From: Neoarius graeffei
Lineage: Eukaryota > Chordata > Actinopteri > Siluriformes > Ariidae
Length of the DNA: 64,000 nt
NCBI RefSeq assembly: GCF_027579695.1
Contig: NC_083575.1
Span: 34,177,382-34,241,381 of the forward strand
Direction of reading: 5' to 3'
The notes under the pieces are model-generated. The model was not told the origin of the DNA, did not search any database, and worked only from the letters and a program-made list of their open reading frames with translations. This document shows positions 11,731-23,345 of this stretch, piece after piece (the stretch's first letter is position 1; the number at the start of each line of letters is the position of its first letter). The position numbers and the translations under genes were made by a program.

Positions 11731-12457
11731 GGCACATATATATATGTGTGTATACACACACAGTGACAAGCCATTGTACCCCTAAAGGTACTATAATGTA
11801 CTTTATTTTCTGAGAGTGTACATAGCCACACATAAATGAACATTTTTGGTATAATGATGCCACCACACTGAGTTGCCTCATTTGGAAAGAAATTTAGCTT
11901 GTCGATCTTTCAGATTTCTTTTCCCCTGATTATGGCTTCGTTGAAATTGGATGTTAGAATTTTATAAGCAACTGATGCAATTATTCTGGTTTCTGATTGC
12001 AGATAATTGCACTTAGCAGACATATTAAAAACCTAGCTAGTTACAACATTGTAGACTTGCTAATCACATCAATTCGAATCAAGGGAAGGATTGAAAACCA
12101 TTGACTAAAAAGCTGTCCTTTTCAGTAATTTCTGCTCAAATGGATTTTTTTTTTAATTCAGCTGTGTTTGATTCAACAGGTGTGGTTCCTGTCACCATTG
12201 TCACAGTATGCAAACATGAACACAGAAGAGATAGTACTGTATCAATAATTGTGCTGTCTCCTGCCACTTGTAAAGAAAATAATCATATAGGGAGCATGGG
12301 GCAGAGTGTTTTCTAACACAGTTGGGCTCTTTTATCACTATTCCCATTTTTGATCTCTAGGTGCAATAATATCTCTACAGAGCTAAATTGGGCAATGAAC
12401 ATACTACCCCACAATTGTGCAACATCTTGAAAGGTTATCAAAATCATTGGAATATTT
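11731..12457. other. Intergenic, nothing recognised
   Basis: AT-rich sequence between the LINE and the next MITE. There are no supported reading frames, terminal repeats or RNA genes. Confidence 0.5.
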
Positions 12458-12459
12458 TA

Positions 12460-13137
12460 CACTCACCGGCCACTTTAATAGCAACTTGTTCTTGTTTCTA
12501 AGATTCCTGTTCTTGGCTGGCAGGAGCGGAACCCAATGTGGTCTTCTGCTGTTGCATGCTGGTTTTCTGCGGTTACATGCTGCTTTTCTGCTCACCACAG
12601 CTGTAAAGAGTTGCTACGAGTTGTTATATCCTTCCTGGCAACTTGAACCAATCTGTGCCGAGTTTCCCAAAAGCATCGTAGCACAAAGATCATCATTAAA
12701 TGGTAGAGTGAGCAGCAAAACGAACACTCTCTCTCCTAGTTAAGATGCTCTTAGCATTAAGAGGCTTTTGGGAAACCCACCACTGGCCATTTTCCTCTGA
12801 CCTCTCTTATCAACAAGGCATTTCCTCCCACAGAACTGTCACTCACTCAGTGTTTTTTGCTTTTTTCACACCATTCTGTTGTTTGTGAAAATCCCAGGAG
12901 ATCAGCAGTTTCTGAAATACTCAAACCAGTCCATCTGGCACCAACACCCATACCACAGTGAAAGTCACAGAGATCACAATTTTTCCCATTCAGATGTCTG
13001 AAGTGAACATTAACTGAAGCTCTTGATTTGTATCTGCATGATTTTATGCATTGTGCTGCTGTCAAGGGATTGGTTGATTAGAGAACTGCATAAAATCACA
13101 GGTGGATGGGTGTTCCTAATAAAGTGGCCAGTGAGTG
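12460..13137. mobile_element. Tc1/mariner-type MITE (family A, copy 1)
   Basis: Inverted ends CACTCACCGGCCACTTTAAT / CACTCACTGGCCACTTTATT, with TA on both sides (12458-12459 and 13138-13139). The same family recurs at 36279-37539 and 40592-42056. A second, smaller MITE is nested at about 12660-12778. No transposase is encoded. Confidence 0.75.
12660..12778. mobile_element. ~120-bp MITE nested in the family A copy
   Basis: Inverted ends AGTTTCCCAAAAGC / GGTTTCCCAAAAGC bound ~120 bp. A related copy, itself opened by later insertions, is at 38859-40439. Confidence 0.6.
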
Positions 13138-13310
13138 TATATCAGTCAAATAGCAATATTTTAAAAATAATTTCTCACTTAAAAGAGGTAATTAGTATTT
13201 CAACAGAATTTAAAATGCTCCAAGTTATGAATGAGGACTTTATGAAGATTAACATTTGTTGAATTTTAGTGCTCCACCTGCCTTGATGGATTAAGCACCA
13301 CTCACAGTGG

Positions 13311-13311
13311 G

Positions 13312-13343
<32 letters not shown>

Positions 13344-13370
13344 TAGAAAGAGAGAAAGAGAGAGAGAGAG
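13311..13370. repeat. (GT)n followed by (GA)n microsatellite
   Basis: About 13 GT units run directly into an imperfect GA tract of about 34 bp. Confidence 0.9.
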
Positions 13371-13652
13371 CACAGTTATTTTGCTGGTGTGTAAATCCTG
13401 TAACTAATAATATAGTGTAAAGTCCTATAATTGTCTATTTATAAATTCAACATGAGCTTCAATTAACTTGTAATTTTAAAAAATCTTGAAAGGATTCAAA
13501 AGTACACAAAAGTAAAAGCAGAAAATCCACTTCTCGATAATTAATCCACTTACTGTTTGCTAGTTTGCATGGATCAGCATCAGACTGGTTTCAACATTAG
13601 ACTGGTTTCCCCCAAAATAATGTGCTTTTTTTGTGTTATTTAAACAGAAAGG

Positions 13653-13990
13653 ATACACTATATGGCCAAAAGGTTGTGGACACCTGAACATCACCCATAT
13701 TTGCTTTGTAAACCTCTCATTCCAGATTTAGTCCTACTTTGTTGTGATAATAATCTCCATTCTTCTGGGAAAGCTTTCCACTATTGGAGCATGGCTGTGA
13801 GGATTTGCCCATTCAGCCACAAGAGCATTAGTGAGGTCAGGTGCTGATGTCAGGCAAGGAGTCCTAAGGCATAGAACTAAAGCTCTTCTTTGCGTTGAGG
13901 TCAGGGCCACTTGAATACTTTCACTCCAACTTTGACAAACCATGTCTTATTGGAGCTCACTTTGTGCACAGGGGCACTGGAGCCAATTTG
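13653..13990. mobile_element. Truncated Tc1-like MITE
   Basis: It starts with TACACTATATGGCCAAAAGG, a typical fish Tc1/mariner-derived inverted end, and continues with moderately conserved repeat sequence. The opposite inverted end is not found, so the copy is truncated and its right limit is approximate. Confidence 0.45.
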
Positions 13991-14258
13991 GAGCCAAGTG
14001 TGAGTCATAAACATAAAATGTAATTTATAAGAATCAACAAAGTCACTTAGAATCACAGTTTTGTTGGAAAGTGATATTACAGCATAGATTAACCTTAGCT
14101 ATTTTGAGCAAAATGAGCAGCTGGTAATGAATTAGGACTGAGACTAATGACTAAAGAATTAAAATGAAAAGCAAACAATATTTTATGACCTAAATTGTAC
14201 TGTCCCCTGAATAATTCTTCACTCCAGCTTGAGTCATTTGGAAATATTTCATACAGAA

Positions 14259-14264
14259 TTTATT
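14259..14264 (-). promoter_or_regulatory. Candidate poly(A) signal of dla
   Basis: AATAAA on the minus strand, about 700 nt beyond the dla stop codon. It is the best-placed canonical hexamer I noticed for a 3' UTR covering 14240-14966, but no cleavage site can be shown. Confidence 0.4.
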
Positions 14265-14966
14265 TGGAAAAATATTAAGGTGATTTTCTTCATGAACAAC
14301 ACTTATAAAACAATTCCCGTAAGATTTAACGCCACAATTAAATACATTACTGTTGGAAAACAGTCACTATGACACGAAGTGCCTTATATACAATATACAA
14401 ATTTGCAAAATGAGAAAGAAAAATTAAATTATATCTGGGTTAACTTCACAAAAACCCCAAAACAAATGAAATCACAAATAGCATTTAAATAAAAACAATA
14501 TTTCAGCTTAAAAATCACATCAGTAACTGAACAGTTTTGATGGCGGTGTTTTTCCTCTCCTGACCTGTGTAACGGGTCAGAGATAGACACTGCAGTCAGT
14601 GCATACTTATATGCAGTAATTACATTTGAATGTTAAATACATTTTTTTTAAAAAGCAACCCTCCATAGTGCAATGAGGTTTAAAAAAAAAAAAAGAAAAA
14701 AAAACCTCCCTACAGGAACTGCAAACAAGTTCATCTGACACATTCCTGGGAAATAAACTTTGAGAGTGCGAGCCAGTATGGCTCAACATCCTTTTTCTGC
14801 AGTCACTGTGCTTACTTCAGTTGAGAACCAGCTCATTCTGAATTTCACCATGAACATAAGACCCACAGCAGCAGTCACAAGAAGGAAACCTTCCCTCTGG
14901 TTTGAGCAGCATATACTGGAGTAAAACCTCCTGTAGAGCAAGACGAGCTACAGCTCTGTTGTGGCA

Positions 14967-17900
14967 TTATACCTGCAGAAAAGAAACGATAAATTCAGTT
15001 TTCTTTTAGTTGCCAGAAGATGTGCAAAGTTCCATACTGTATTTGTAGGTGACTTGCAAGTTACTTAGAGATAAACTCACCTCAGTTGCAATAATACATT
15101 CATCCTTTTCATCTGATATTACAAAGACAGACTGGTACTTTGTGTCTTTGCATGCAGCTTCTGGACTTTTCTCTGACATCTCACTAAAATTCAAAGATAA
15201 AAAAGTTAGGTACAGATTTGGAAACCCAACTGATAGAAAGATTCCCGTCAAGCACAACTGATTTCTCTGACAACATTTCAGGATTAATCACCTTTTTAAA
15301 TGTTTTCTGTGTCTTTCTTCTGAGTCAGAGTCAAGAGCTTCACATTTTACATCGTTTTTCTCCAAGTCCTCTTTTCCAATCTCCTCTTGCTTAAGCTCAT
15401 GAACAAGATTGTAATCCACTAATGAATAGCGAGACTTGTAACCTTTCTTTTCTACACCTGTGGCGTCACTCTGAAAGTCCACCTTCTTGTTGGTGTTCTT
15501 CACCTGCGTCGTGCCTATAATGCTGACGGTCAGGTCCTTCTCTCGACTGCAGTTGTTGGTCAAGTTGTTCATGGTCTCACTTTCAATATGACTCTCAGCT
15601 TGCTGACTACTCTGCTGTAGTTTTATGCGGATGTACACGACCAAGACAGCACACCCAAGCAGGAGCAAAAGCACCAAAATAATCCCGGCACAAACTGCCG
15701 TCCATGGAAATAAGTTGTCCTCCTCATCGTCAGAGTACCTTTTATCAGCTCCCTCTACAACAGGCTGTCCTTGAGGGTTTTCAGGGAGCAAGAATTGACA
15801 GTTACGTCCTCCGTATCCAGGAATGCAGGCACACACATAGCGATTATCCCTTTCATGACATGTAGCTCCATTGTGGCAAGGGTTATGTGCACACTTATTA
15901 ACAGGCAGGCTACAGTTCTTGCCAGCGTATCCAGGTGGGCAGGTACAGGTGTAGTCGTTGACTCCATCTTGGCATGTTCCTCCATTCTGACAGGGGTAGC
16001 CAGCACACTCATCAATATTGTCATCACAGTGTGTGCCTGTAAAACCCTCTGGACATTGGCAGAGATAGGAGTCCACAAGGTCTAGGCATCGGGCGCCTGA
16101 GAAAGATTTGAAATAAGAGATAGTAGATAAATTGATTCCGATGCCACTAAACATCCAAAACTGAAATCAATTTTTGAATCATTTCAAATAAAATTGAGCA
16201 TTAGTATACCATTTGAGCATGGATTGGAACTGCAATGATCAATCTTCTTTTCGCAATTAAAGCCAGCGTAGCCTGTGGGACACTGACAGAAGTATCCTCC
16301 ATCAGGATTGTCGACACACCGTCCACCATTGAAGCAGGGACCATCAGCACAAGTCATGGCACTCAGCTCACAGTTTCTTCCATAGAAGCCAGGAGGACAG
16401 GTGCAACTATATGTGTTCTCAAGATCCTGTGAAACCAAAGGAATTACTGCATAAGGACAAGGTGTTTTGAGAAACGGGGTTCCAGGTTTGAAGAGCTTAG
16501 TGTCTTGATGTCAAATCATCTTTATGGTCAAACCTCAAATGTATCACCTTGAGCAATAATACTTACAGTGCAGCTTCCTCCATTTCTGCAGGGGCTGTCA
16601 GAGCACTCATTCACCTCAATCTCACAGCTCGCCCCAGTGAAACCAGGCTTGCAGGTGCATGTGTAGCTGCCTTGACCAGTGTTAGTGCAAGTGGCTCCAT
16701 TCTGGCATGGTTTATGGTGTGTGCAGTAATTAAGATCTGAAACACAATGCAAAGTATTACTCTTCCAGTTCCATATTCTGCAAAAGGTACCAGGTACCAC
16801 ATGTTGCTGATGCATAAATGCAATGTTGAAACAAGATTAACCTTGGTTGCAGAAGAGGCCACCCCAGCCCTCTTGACAGTTGCACTGCCATGGTTGCTGA
16901 CAGGTGCCATGTAAGCAACCAGGGTAACGGATACAGTTGTCACAGTATTTTCCACTGAAGCCCACCCTGCATCTAAAGCAACACAGAAAACAGATTAGGA
17001 TTCATCCTCTTGTGCAATAAAACTAGTTCAACTTTCATAAAACTTTTATACTTACTTGCATTCACCAGGTTTGTCACAAAACCCATGCTCCTCATCACAG
17101 CCTGGGAGACAGATTGCTACAGAGAGAAGAAAATCGATAAATTAATTGTGGCATACAACTATCTTTGACACAAGACGCCTGAATGATAACTTGTGTCAAA
17201 GATGTTACAAGCTGCCACAACTCATCATCATCGTTCGGCCTCGGCTGAGATAAATTGTCTAACGTTTTTCCACACATTCCTTTCAGGCATTGCAAATTTC
17301 AGGTCCTGTACGCCACAGGATACTGGAATCGATGTACAGGACCTGAAATTTGCAATGCCTGACAGAAATGTGTGGAAGAACGTTAGGCGATTTACCTCAG
17401 CCGAGGCCAAAGAATGATGATGATGATGATGATGACTTGTGGCAACTAGTAACATCTCTGATGCAAGTTATCATTCAGGCACATTTGCCAATCATTTCTG
17501 AAACAAATTCAGTAATTCATTCCGCTGTGGGCTAGAATGGATGTGTAGGTGCCTGAATGTGAATGTGCCCCATGTGTAGGTGCCTAGAAAAACATGCTCC
17601 TGTCATCACCCTGGGAAAAAGACCCTGCTCTGCTTAACACACTCGAACTCGTACAAAAGATTTACAAACAAAAGCCTCCTTTTCTTCAACCGGTGGGTCA
17701 GAAGTTCCTTTTTTCACTTTGTTCATCCAGCCCCCTCCCCATAATGTCGCAGAGATAAGGGTGGACAGCTGGTGGACACGCTGCTAGTGCAGGACAGCTG
17801 CTGTATTGTCTTCTCTCACTCAGCAGCTGCCCGCTTCTAACAATACATCACCGCGCTGAGCCAATCAGCGCTAAGCGCTCCGCCAAACAGCCAATCAGGT

Positions 17901-19263
17901 CAAGACTTCAGTCCATGGCACGCGTGCTATTAGTATTATTTAGCTAACGGCTCTGTTTTGAATTACATGTCGCAAGGAGCACTTCCGCACTGAGGGAGGC
18001 AAATCATTTGATGCAAGATATTAGAGGAATTCTCACGTGATAAATAGGTGTTCAAAGTTACAGTTCCCCTCAAATACTTACGTTCTGTGCAGTATTGGCC
18101 TTTCCATCCTGAATTACAGATGATTTCTCCACGCTCTCCGCATGTGAAGTGGCCAAAGGCGTCGTCTCTTGGACGGCAAAACACCGAGCAGCCTTCACCA
18201 TAGTAATGTTCATCACACACAAATCTGTACGAGTACTTCAGCTCTGTTCTCCCAGCCATTTGGAGATCTTGGGACCACTCTTCTCCGACCGTCAAGTGCC
18301 TCTGGGTCGTCATACGACTGATCAGACGTTCTGGGTTTTCTTGAACACAAAGCGATGTGTTAATTCTTGCATCCAGCCCTGACAAAATGGACACTGTTAC
18401 TGTTTTGAAACTTTTAGCTGGTCTTACCGGTTGATAAATCCTCAGGAGAATCTGTATGCAGCGCCTCGATAATTAGTGAAAACGTCCCCTGTGAGGTGAG
18501 AAAGGAAGTTAACTTAAATGATGAGGTTAAAAAACAAAACCCTGTGTTGTTTATGGAGACATTCTTACAGTAGGAATCCTGGTGTCTAATGGAAGCTGAG
18601 GACAAATGAAGGTGTGATAACTCTGGGGTTCATGCTGCTTGGCACTAAAATGAAAGCTTTCGGAAGTTCATGCTGAGCTGGCAATAATATCTCTAGGGAT
18701 GTAACATCTCCATGCCTTCAGCACTTCAACAGCTACTAATTTAGCTTGCATTAGAGTATAACTGACTAATGATGCTTCATCACCTCAGTGTAGAGAAATC
18801 TCTGAACCTACTCACCGGCCATGTAAATCCAAAAGGGAAGCGCACTGGGTGTTGATGAAGGTGCTGTCTGAAAGACTTTCAGGGACTTGAAATGAGTTTG
18901 ATCCGAGAACAGGGGTAGTAATTCCGCCATAAGTGCACGGAGGCTCTGGGGACACGTTCGCCTGGTAATGCTTGAGGCAAATCCTAAAAAAGGTTTTGCA
19001 TTCACACTGCTGAATCGCCGGCAAGGATCCTCCTTTACAGCAATTAGTGTTAGCTGTTATTCCTTTCTTATTGAGAAATTCATGCAACTTCAACTCAAAA
19101 ACCCCAGAGCATAAAATCTGAAAAAGAAAAAAATATATATATAAATATATAGGCAGCACACTGAATAATTCAAAGCTTTCATTTCAGCTTGCGCGTCGTG
19201 AACAAATGCCCTTACCTGGCTGAGCATGGCACAAAGGATGGCAGCTATCATAAGTCGCCCCAT
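14967..19263 (-). CDS. dla: Delta-type Notch ligand (deltaA / DLL1 orthologue), frameshift in exon 2
   Basis: Single-pass membrane ligand that activates Notch on neighbouring cells. Eleven coding exons join in phase: 19263-19216, 19117-18816, 18488-18428, 18339-18082, 17116-17056, 16972-16842, 16736-16567, 16426-16210, 16096-15292, 15183-15081, 14972-14967; all introns are GT-AG. The signal peptide starts [16 protein letters not shown]; then MNNL domain, DSL domain (about residues 176-221, [19 protein letters not shown]), eight EGF-like repeats, a transmembrane helix (~547-572) and a tail ending ATEV, the PDZ ligand, whose last codon and TAA lie in the final exon. Expected length is about 720 residues, like DLL1. 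Exon 2 is 302 nt, so near 18846-18850 the frame is off by one: read straight it ends in LLDLHGR and a stop, whereas the other frame reads [10 protein letters not shown], the family sequence. The tail ([21 protein letters not shown]) resembles zebrafish deltaA more than deltaD. FAM120B next door supports DLL1 orthology. Confidence 0.9.
17177..17480. repeat. Fold-back inverted repeat in dla intron 4
   Basis: Arms of ~135-145 bp (17177-17311 and 17334-17480) are inverted copies around a ~22-bp centre, with an expanded ATG/CAT triplet run in the right arm. The outer ends match (GCCTGAATGATAACTTG against its complement). It could be a fold-back MITE, but no target duplication is evident. Confidence 0.75.
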
Positions 19264-19680
19264 GGTGGTAAAGATCTTCAACAAGATGTTACACGTCCAC
19301 GGGTCGGCTCGCTCAAGAAGTCATGTAAACTCCAACTAACACAAGTTGAAGGAAGAAGTAAATTCTTCAACAGATGCACTTTTTTAAATTGCTATTATTA
19401 TTTGGTTTATTTTCTTCTGCAGGTCATGTCTTGCAAAAAAAAAAAAAAAAAAGAAAGAATAATAATAATCCCAAATGGCGCAGGAAAAAAAAAAAAACAG
19501 TGATAACTCCCAAGTTGTCAGTGCGTCCGGTTCACTTGCACTTTCCACATAAAGATGCAGCAGACAGACAGCAGGTCGAGATTGTGCTGTTTACTTTGCG
19601 CTCATGTGGACTGATGTGTCCGGGTCCAGACGCTTTTACTCCGACGCTCCTGGTTCCATTGGAGAAACACTGAGAGTGTC

Positions 19681-19700
19681 TGTGTGTGTGTGTGTGTGTG
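19681..19700. repeat. (TG)n microsatellite in the dla 5' UTR region
   Basis: About 10 TG units between the predicted transcription start and the start codon of dla. Confidence 0.85.
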
Positions 19701-19728
19701 TCTGATGTCCCAGTCCGCCTGCTGCCCG

Positions 19729-19769
19729 TTATATACACAGTGCGCCTTCTAGGGTAATGAGATGCAAAT
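19729..19769 (-). promoter_or_regulatory. Predicted dla core promoter: TATA box and octamer
   Basis: On the minus strand TATATAA (19735-19729) predicts a start site near 19700 and a 5' UTR of about 440 nt. A perfect octamer ATGCAAAT (plus strand 19762-19769) sits 27 bp further upstream. POU factors acting with proneural bHLH proteins are known regulators of Delta1 in vertebrates; their use here is inference. Confidence 0.5.
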
Positions 19770-20389
19770 AAGAGCTACTCCCCAATCTGGCTCGGGTTGT
19801 CACAAAGGGACACTTTTCCACCCCATCCACCCTCCCCCTCCCCTCACACACACACACACACACACACGCACGCACCCAAAGATCGCCAAATGGTCACTGA
19901 GCTGTAAAATGTGCAACCTTTCTCCACTGCAAAAAAAAAAGAGTGTGGGGAAAAGTCTCATTTACATAAAGAAAAAAAATCAACCCCAAGAATCCTACAC
20001 ATCTGGGCACAAACGTTCAAATTACATCACATATCCATGGACATTACACAGCCTTTCAAAGTTCAAAGGTTACAAATAAAACAGGTATTAAAGGATATCA
20101 CCTGTCTCTAAATGTGAAATCTCAACATTGATCGTGGATAATGTAATTCAATTGATTAAAAAAAAAATACATAATATTAAATAGCATTGAATTTGGTTAG
20201 TAGATGTTGAATCCCTGATTTGTTTTGATTATTATATCATTGATCAGTTTAAGAGGTGGAACAATAGCCTGTTTGAAGGATCATAGTCAGAAGGTTTTAC
20301 ACCTGTTGCACTTGCAAAACTTAATGTCAAGCTTTGCTGCAAGTTCAAGCAAATTTTTAAAGTGTGTTTTTAAGCACTACGCACTACAA

Positions 20390-20391
<2 letters not shown>

Positions 20392-20458
<67 letters not shown>
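20392..20458. repeat. (GT)n microsatellite, ~33 units
   Basis: Uninterrupted alternating GT tract upstream of dla, likely polymorphic. Confidence 0.95.
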
Positions 20459-20464
<6 letters not shown>

Positions 20465-20623
20465 CAATCTAGGCTAGATATGAAACTTCTTTTTTTTTCT
20501 CTTTATTGGTAACCAGTGAGTTCACAAAAGCATACATACAGAAAAATAGCATCTTCTGGACCATTACATTTTAAATATTCAGCAATACCAAATGAATATA
20601 AGAGATGCCTTCACAAGTAAAAC

Positions 20624-20693
<70 letters not shown>
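20624..20693. repeat. (TAA)n microsatellite, ~23 units
   Basis: Perfect TAA trinucleotide tract upstream of dla. Confidence 0.95.
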
Positions 20694-20697
<4 letters not shown>

Positions 20698-21410
20698 CAC
20701 AGAATGAAGACAATATAAATCAATATAAAAAAAGAACAGTGCTCACAAGAATAACCCCAATTCTTGCTTATGACACTGCACAGCTCCATCAAGATTATAC
20801 AAAGCAAGAGTAAAAATAAAAATGACTTTCTTAAAAGAATACAAAGGTGCTGTCTCTTGATCATGATCATCTAATGATCTACTGTTCATTGGCCCTTAGT
20901 GAAGGCTTATCTGGTACCGTCAACAGAACTATGTACAGTATAGAACTGGGAGGAATGGTATTATTTGAAAGTAGAATAAAATAAAAAACAGAAATGAAAA
21001 GAAAAAAAGAAACTTTTTTGTTACAGTTCAGGTTATTTGTCTTAACTGTACACATTTTAGTAAAGACAGGCTTGCTGTAAAGTTTATATTTTAACTTCTT
21101 GTGGGCAGTAAAGTTTAGAGGGTGTGTGTCGCTCGCGTGGCTGTCATTAAAACACTTTGTTATTGTGTGAGGGAAGAATAAGTTTGTTCTTTGTGCTCTC
21201 AGCTGTATGGTAATGCGGCCCAGCACCTGCTCCCTTCACAATGTAGTAGAGAGAGAGAGAGAGAGAGACTCTGAGCAGAAACATCGCCTGAATAACTGCC
21301 CCCTTTTGAGTGCATTCTCTCAACAACAACAACAAAAACAAAATAAAACACGTTCACTTCATCGTGATTATGAAATTAAATTACACAACCGTTCTCGTCG
21401 CCTGGCGATT

Positions 21411-21426
21411 TGCGCATGCGCGCGCG

Positions 21427-21474
<48 letters not shown>

Positions 21475-21480
21475 CATGCG
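21411..21480. repeat. Alternating purine-pyrimidine tract (GC/GT)
   Basis: GCGCATGCGCGCGCGC runs directly into about 22 TG units: ~65 bp of near-perfect alternation, a strong Z-DNA-type composition. Confidence 0.85.
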
Positions 21481-22398
21481 TGAGGGTGGTCTTCATTAGG
21501 GCGTTAATTGAAACGACTAGCCGTTTTTATCCTGCAGGAATGCAAATGCATTCGAATATTTTTTTAATCGAATTTTTTTAAAGCTGTTTTCAAAGCAGAA
21601 AGCAGGTGTAGACACATAAACCGCTTTATAGAATGTAGATTAATATGAAAGTGGATGAATTACAATTTATTATGGAATGCAAATTGATCTTGAGAGGGTG
21701 ACAGTATAGCCTGATACAGCACAATCTAATTAAGATGGATTTATTTTGGATTTGGACCGAAAAGAAGAAGAAGAAGAAGAAGAAGGGATCATTCTCATCA
21801 AACTGATATTTGCAACCCACAGCAACTCCTTTAAAATCATAGCCCACAGATGTCAAAGCAAACGTCCTCAATCATGCCATCAGAAATGGCGATGCTTTTT
21901 ATTCCGAATAAATCCATCTATACAGCTTCCAGCTGAACAGTGGAAACATCCCCAACCATCTCTCATCACATCACAGGGGACAATCCTTTATCCGGACGTA
22001 GCACACATTTCACGATTACCACAGCAAAGCGTATCTGAAAGGCAAAGTGAAACCTCTTGGATTTATGCCCACTTCGTTTATTCTTTTCAAGAATAATTTA
22101 TGCCACGCGATTCTGTCTTGGTTAAATCAAGCAGAAAGCCCCTCTCTCTTCTTTCTCCCCTTCTCCCTCCTTTCTGGAGCTGGACTATGGAGAGACTGTT
22201 TAACTTAAGTGTTTCTATAGGGGGCTGTTGTACTTTAACTCCTGCCCACCAGTAGCTGTGCTGAACAAAGCCCAGGACTCGAGGTTCGACTATTCATCTT
22301 TTCTCTGCGCTTTAATTTTCATTGATTTTGAATACAAGGGGAGCCCTTTGGGGATTCTCTCTGAAGGCCACGACACGCCTTTAGACGAGCTCAGCACC

Positions 22399-22494
22399 CC
22401 TCCCCTCCTCTCCCCTCCTCCTCCTCCTCCTCCTCCTCCTCTCCTCTCCCAAGCCAACCATCTGCTCCCAACCAAATGGCGTGTTTTTTCTCCT

Positions 22495-22526
<32 letters not shown>

Positions 22527-22545
22527 TTCTTCTTCTTCTTCTTCC
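22399..22545. repeat. Polypyrimidine triplet repeats (CTC)n and (TTC)n
   Basis: Two pyrimidine tracts on the plus strand, CTC/CCT at about 22399-22445 and TTC/CTT at about 22490-22545, separated by ~45 bp of mixed sequence. Long mirror-symmetric polypyrimidine runs of this kind can form triplex structures. Confidence 0.85.
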
Positions 22546-22967
22546 CTACATTACAACTGCATGTCTCCACTGTTCCTGCGCACAGCACAGAGTCTTCCTC
22601 TAAACTGGACTGGAAGCACAGCAAAGAAGTGAATGGCAGGCCACTGGCCATATGGTTAAGGAAGCTGGAAGAGAGTAAAAGTGGCCCGTGGGAACTCTTA
22701 TAACAATGTCATAGTTATAATGTACTAGAATAAAACAGGGGTTACCCACAGATCAACAGGATAATAGAAAACGCCACACTTCCCTGATCACTGATTTGAT
22801 ATGATGAGCTGAATTTATTATATGCATTGATGCATAACTGCTTTCTCGAGGCCAAACAGAGCCTACCTCATCTAAACAGCTGCTAGTTTGTTTATACTGC
22901 TTATTTCATGTTTCATGTTTACCAGCTATACCTCAAGTGCCCTTGTCTGTTTGGTTATTTGAACCAA

Positions 22968-22997
<30 letters not shown>

Positions 22998-23000
<3 letters not shown>

Positions 23001-23345
23001 AGTCTATGTCAAGTTCATATCTAGAGTGTTTATACTGTTTATATTGTCTGTCTGAGTGTTTAGTCTGTGTGTAGTTCTTATCTAGTGTTTACTCTGTTTA
23101 TATTGTCTGAGTGTTTAGTCTATGTCTTGTTCTTGTGTTTATACTGTTTATTTATACTGTTTGAGTGTTTAGTCTATGTCTAGTTCCTATCTAGAGTGTT
23201 TATACTGTTTACATTTTTTTTTTCAATTATTCTATTTTTATTTATTGCATTGCCTGTTTGCACCGTGGGTCAGAGAGGACTGATATTTCATCTGTGCTGT
23301 ATGTATAGCATATTTGACAATAAAAGTTGACTTGACTTGACTTAA
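22998..23345. repeat. Degenerate minisatellite with retroposon-like tail
   Basis: A unit of about 50-60 bp containing GTGTTTAGTCTATGTC and TTATACTGTTTATATTGTC repeats about four times with indels (22998-23215). It is followed by unique sequence ending in TTGACAATAAAAGTTGACTT and a short TTGAC-type repeat, which looks like the 3' tail of a retroposon. Confidence 0.6.

Noticed and set aside
15771-16740. Plus-strand frames overlapping dla exons 7-9.
   Set aside because: They are antisense to well-supported EGF-encoding exons.
18000-18030. A sequence resembling the start of dla exon 5 (ATTTGCCTCCCTCAGTGCGG, minus strand) inside intron 4.
   Set aside because: Similarity is limited to about 20 bases, has no acceptor in place, and the true exon 5 at 17056-17116 joins perfectly.
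20571-20870. Long frames of poly-Ile/Asn or poly-Tyr across triplet and dinucleotide repeats (also 22.4-22.6, 49.9 and 54.6 kb).
   Set aside because: They are translations of microsatellites.
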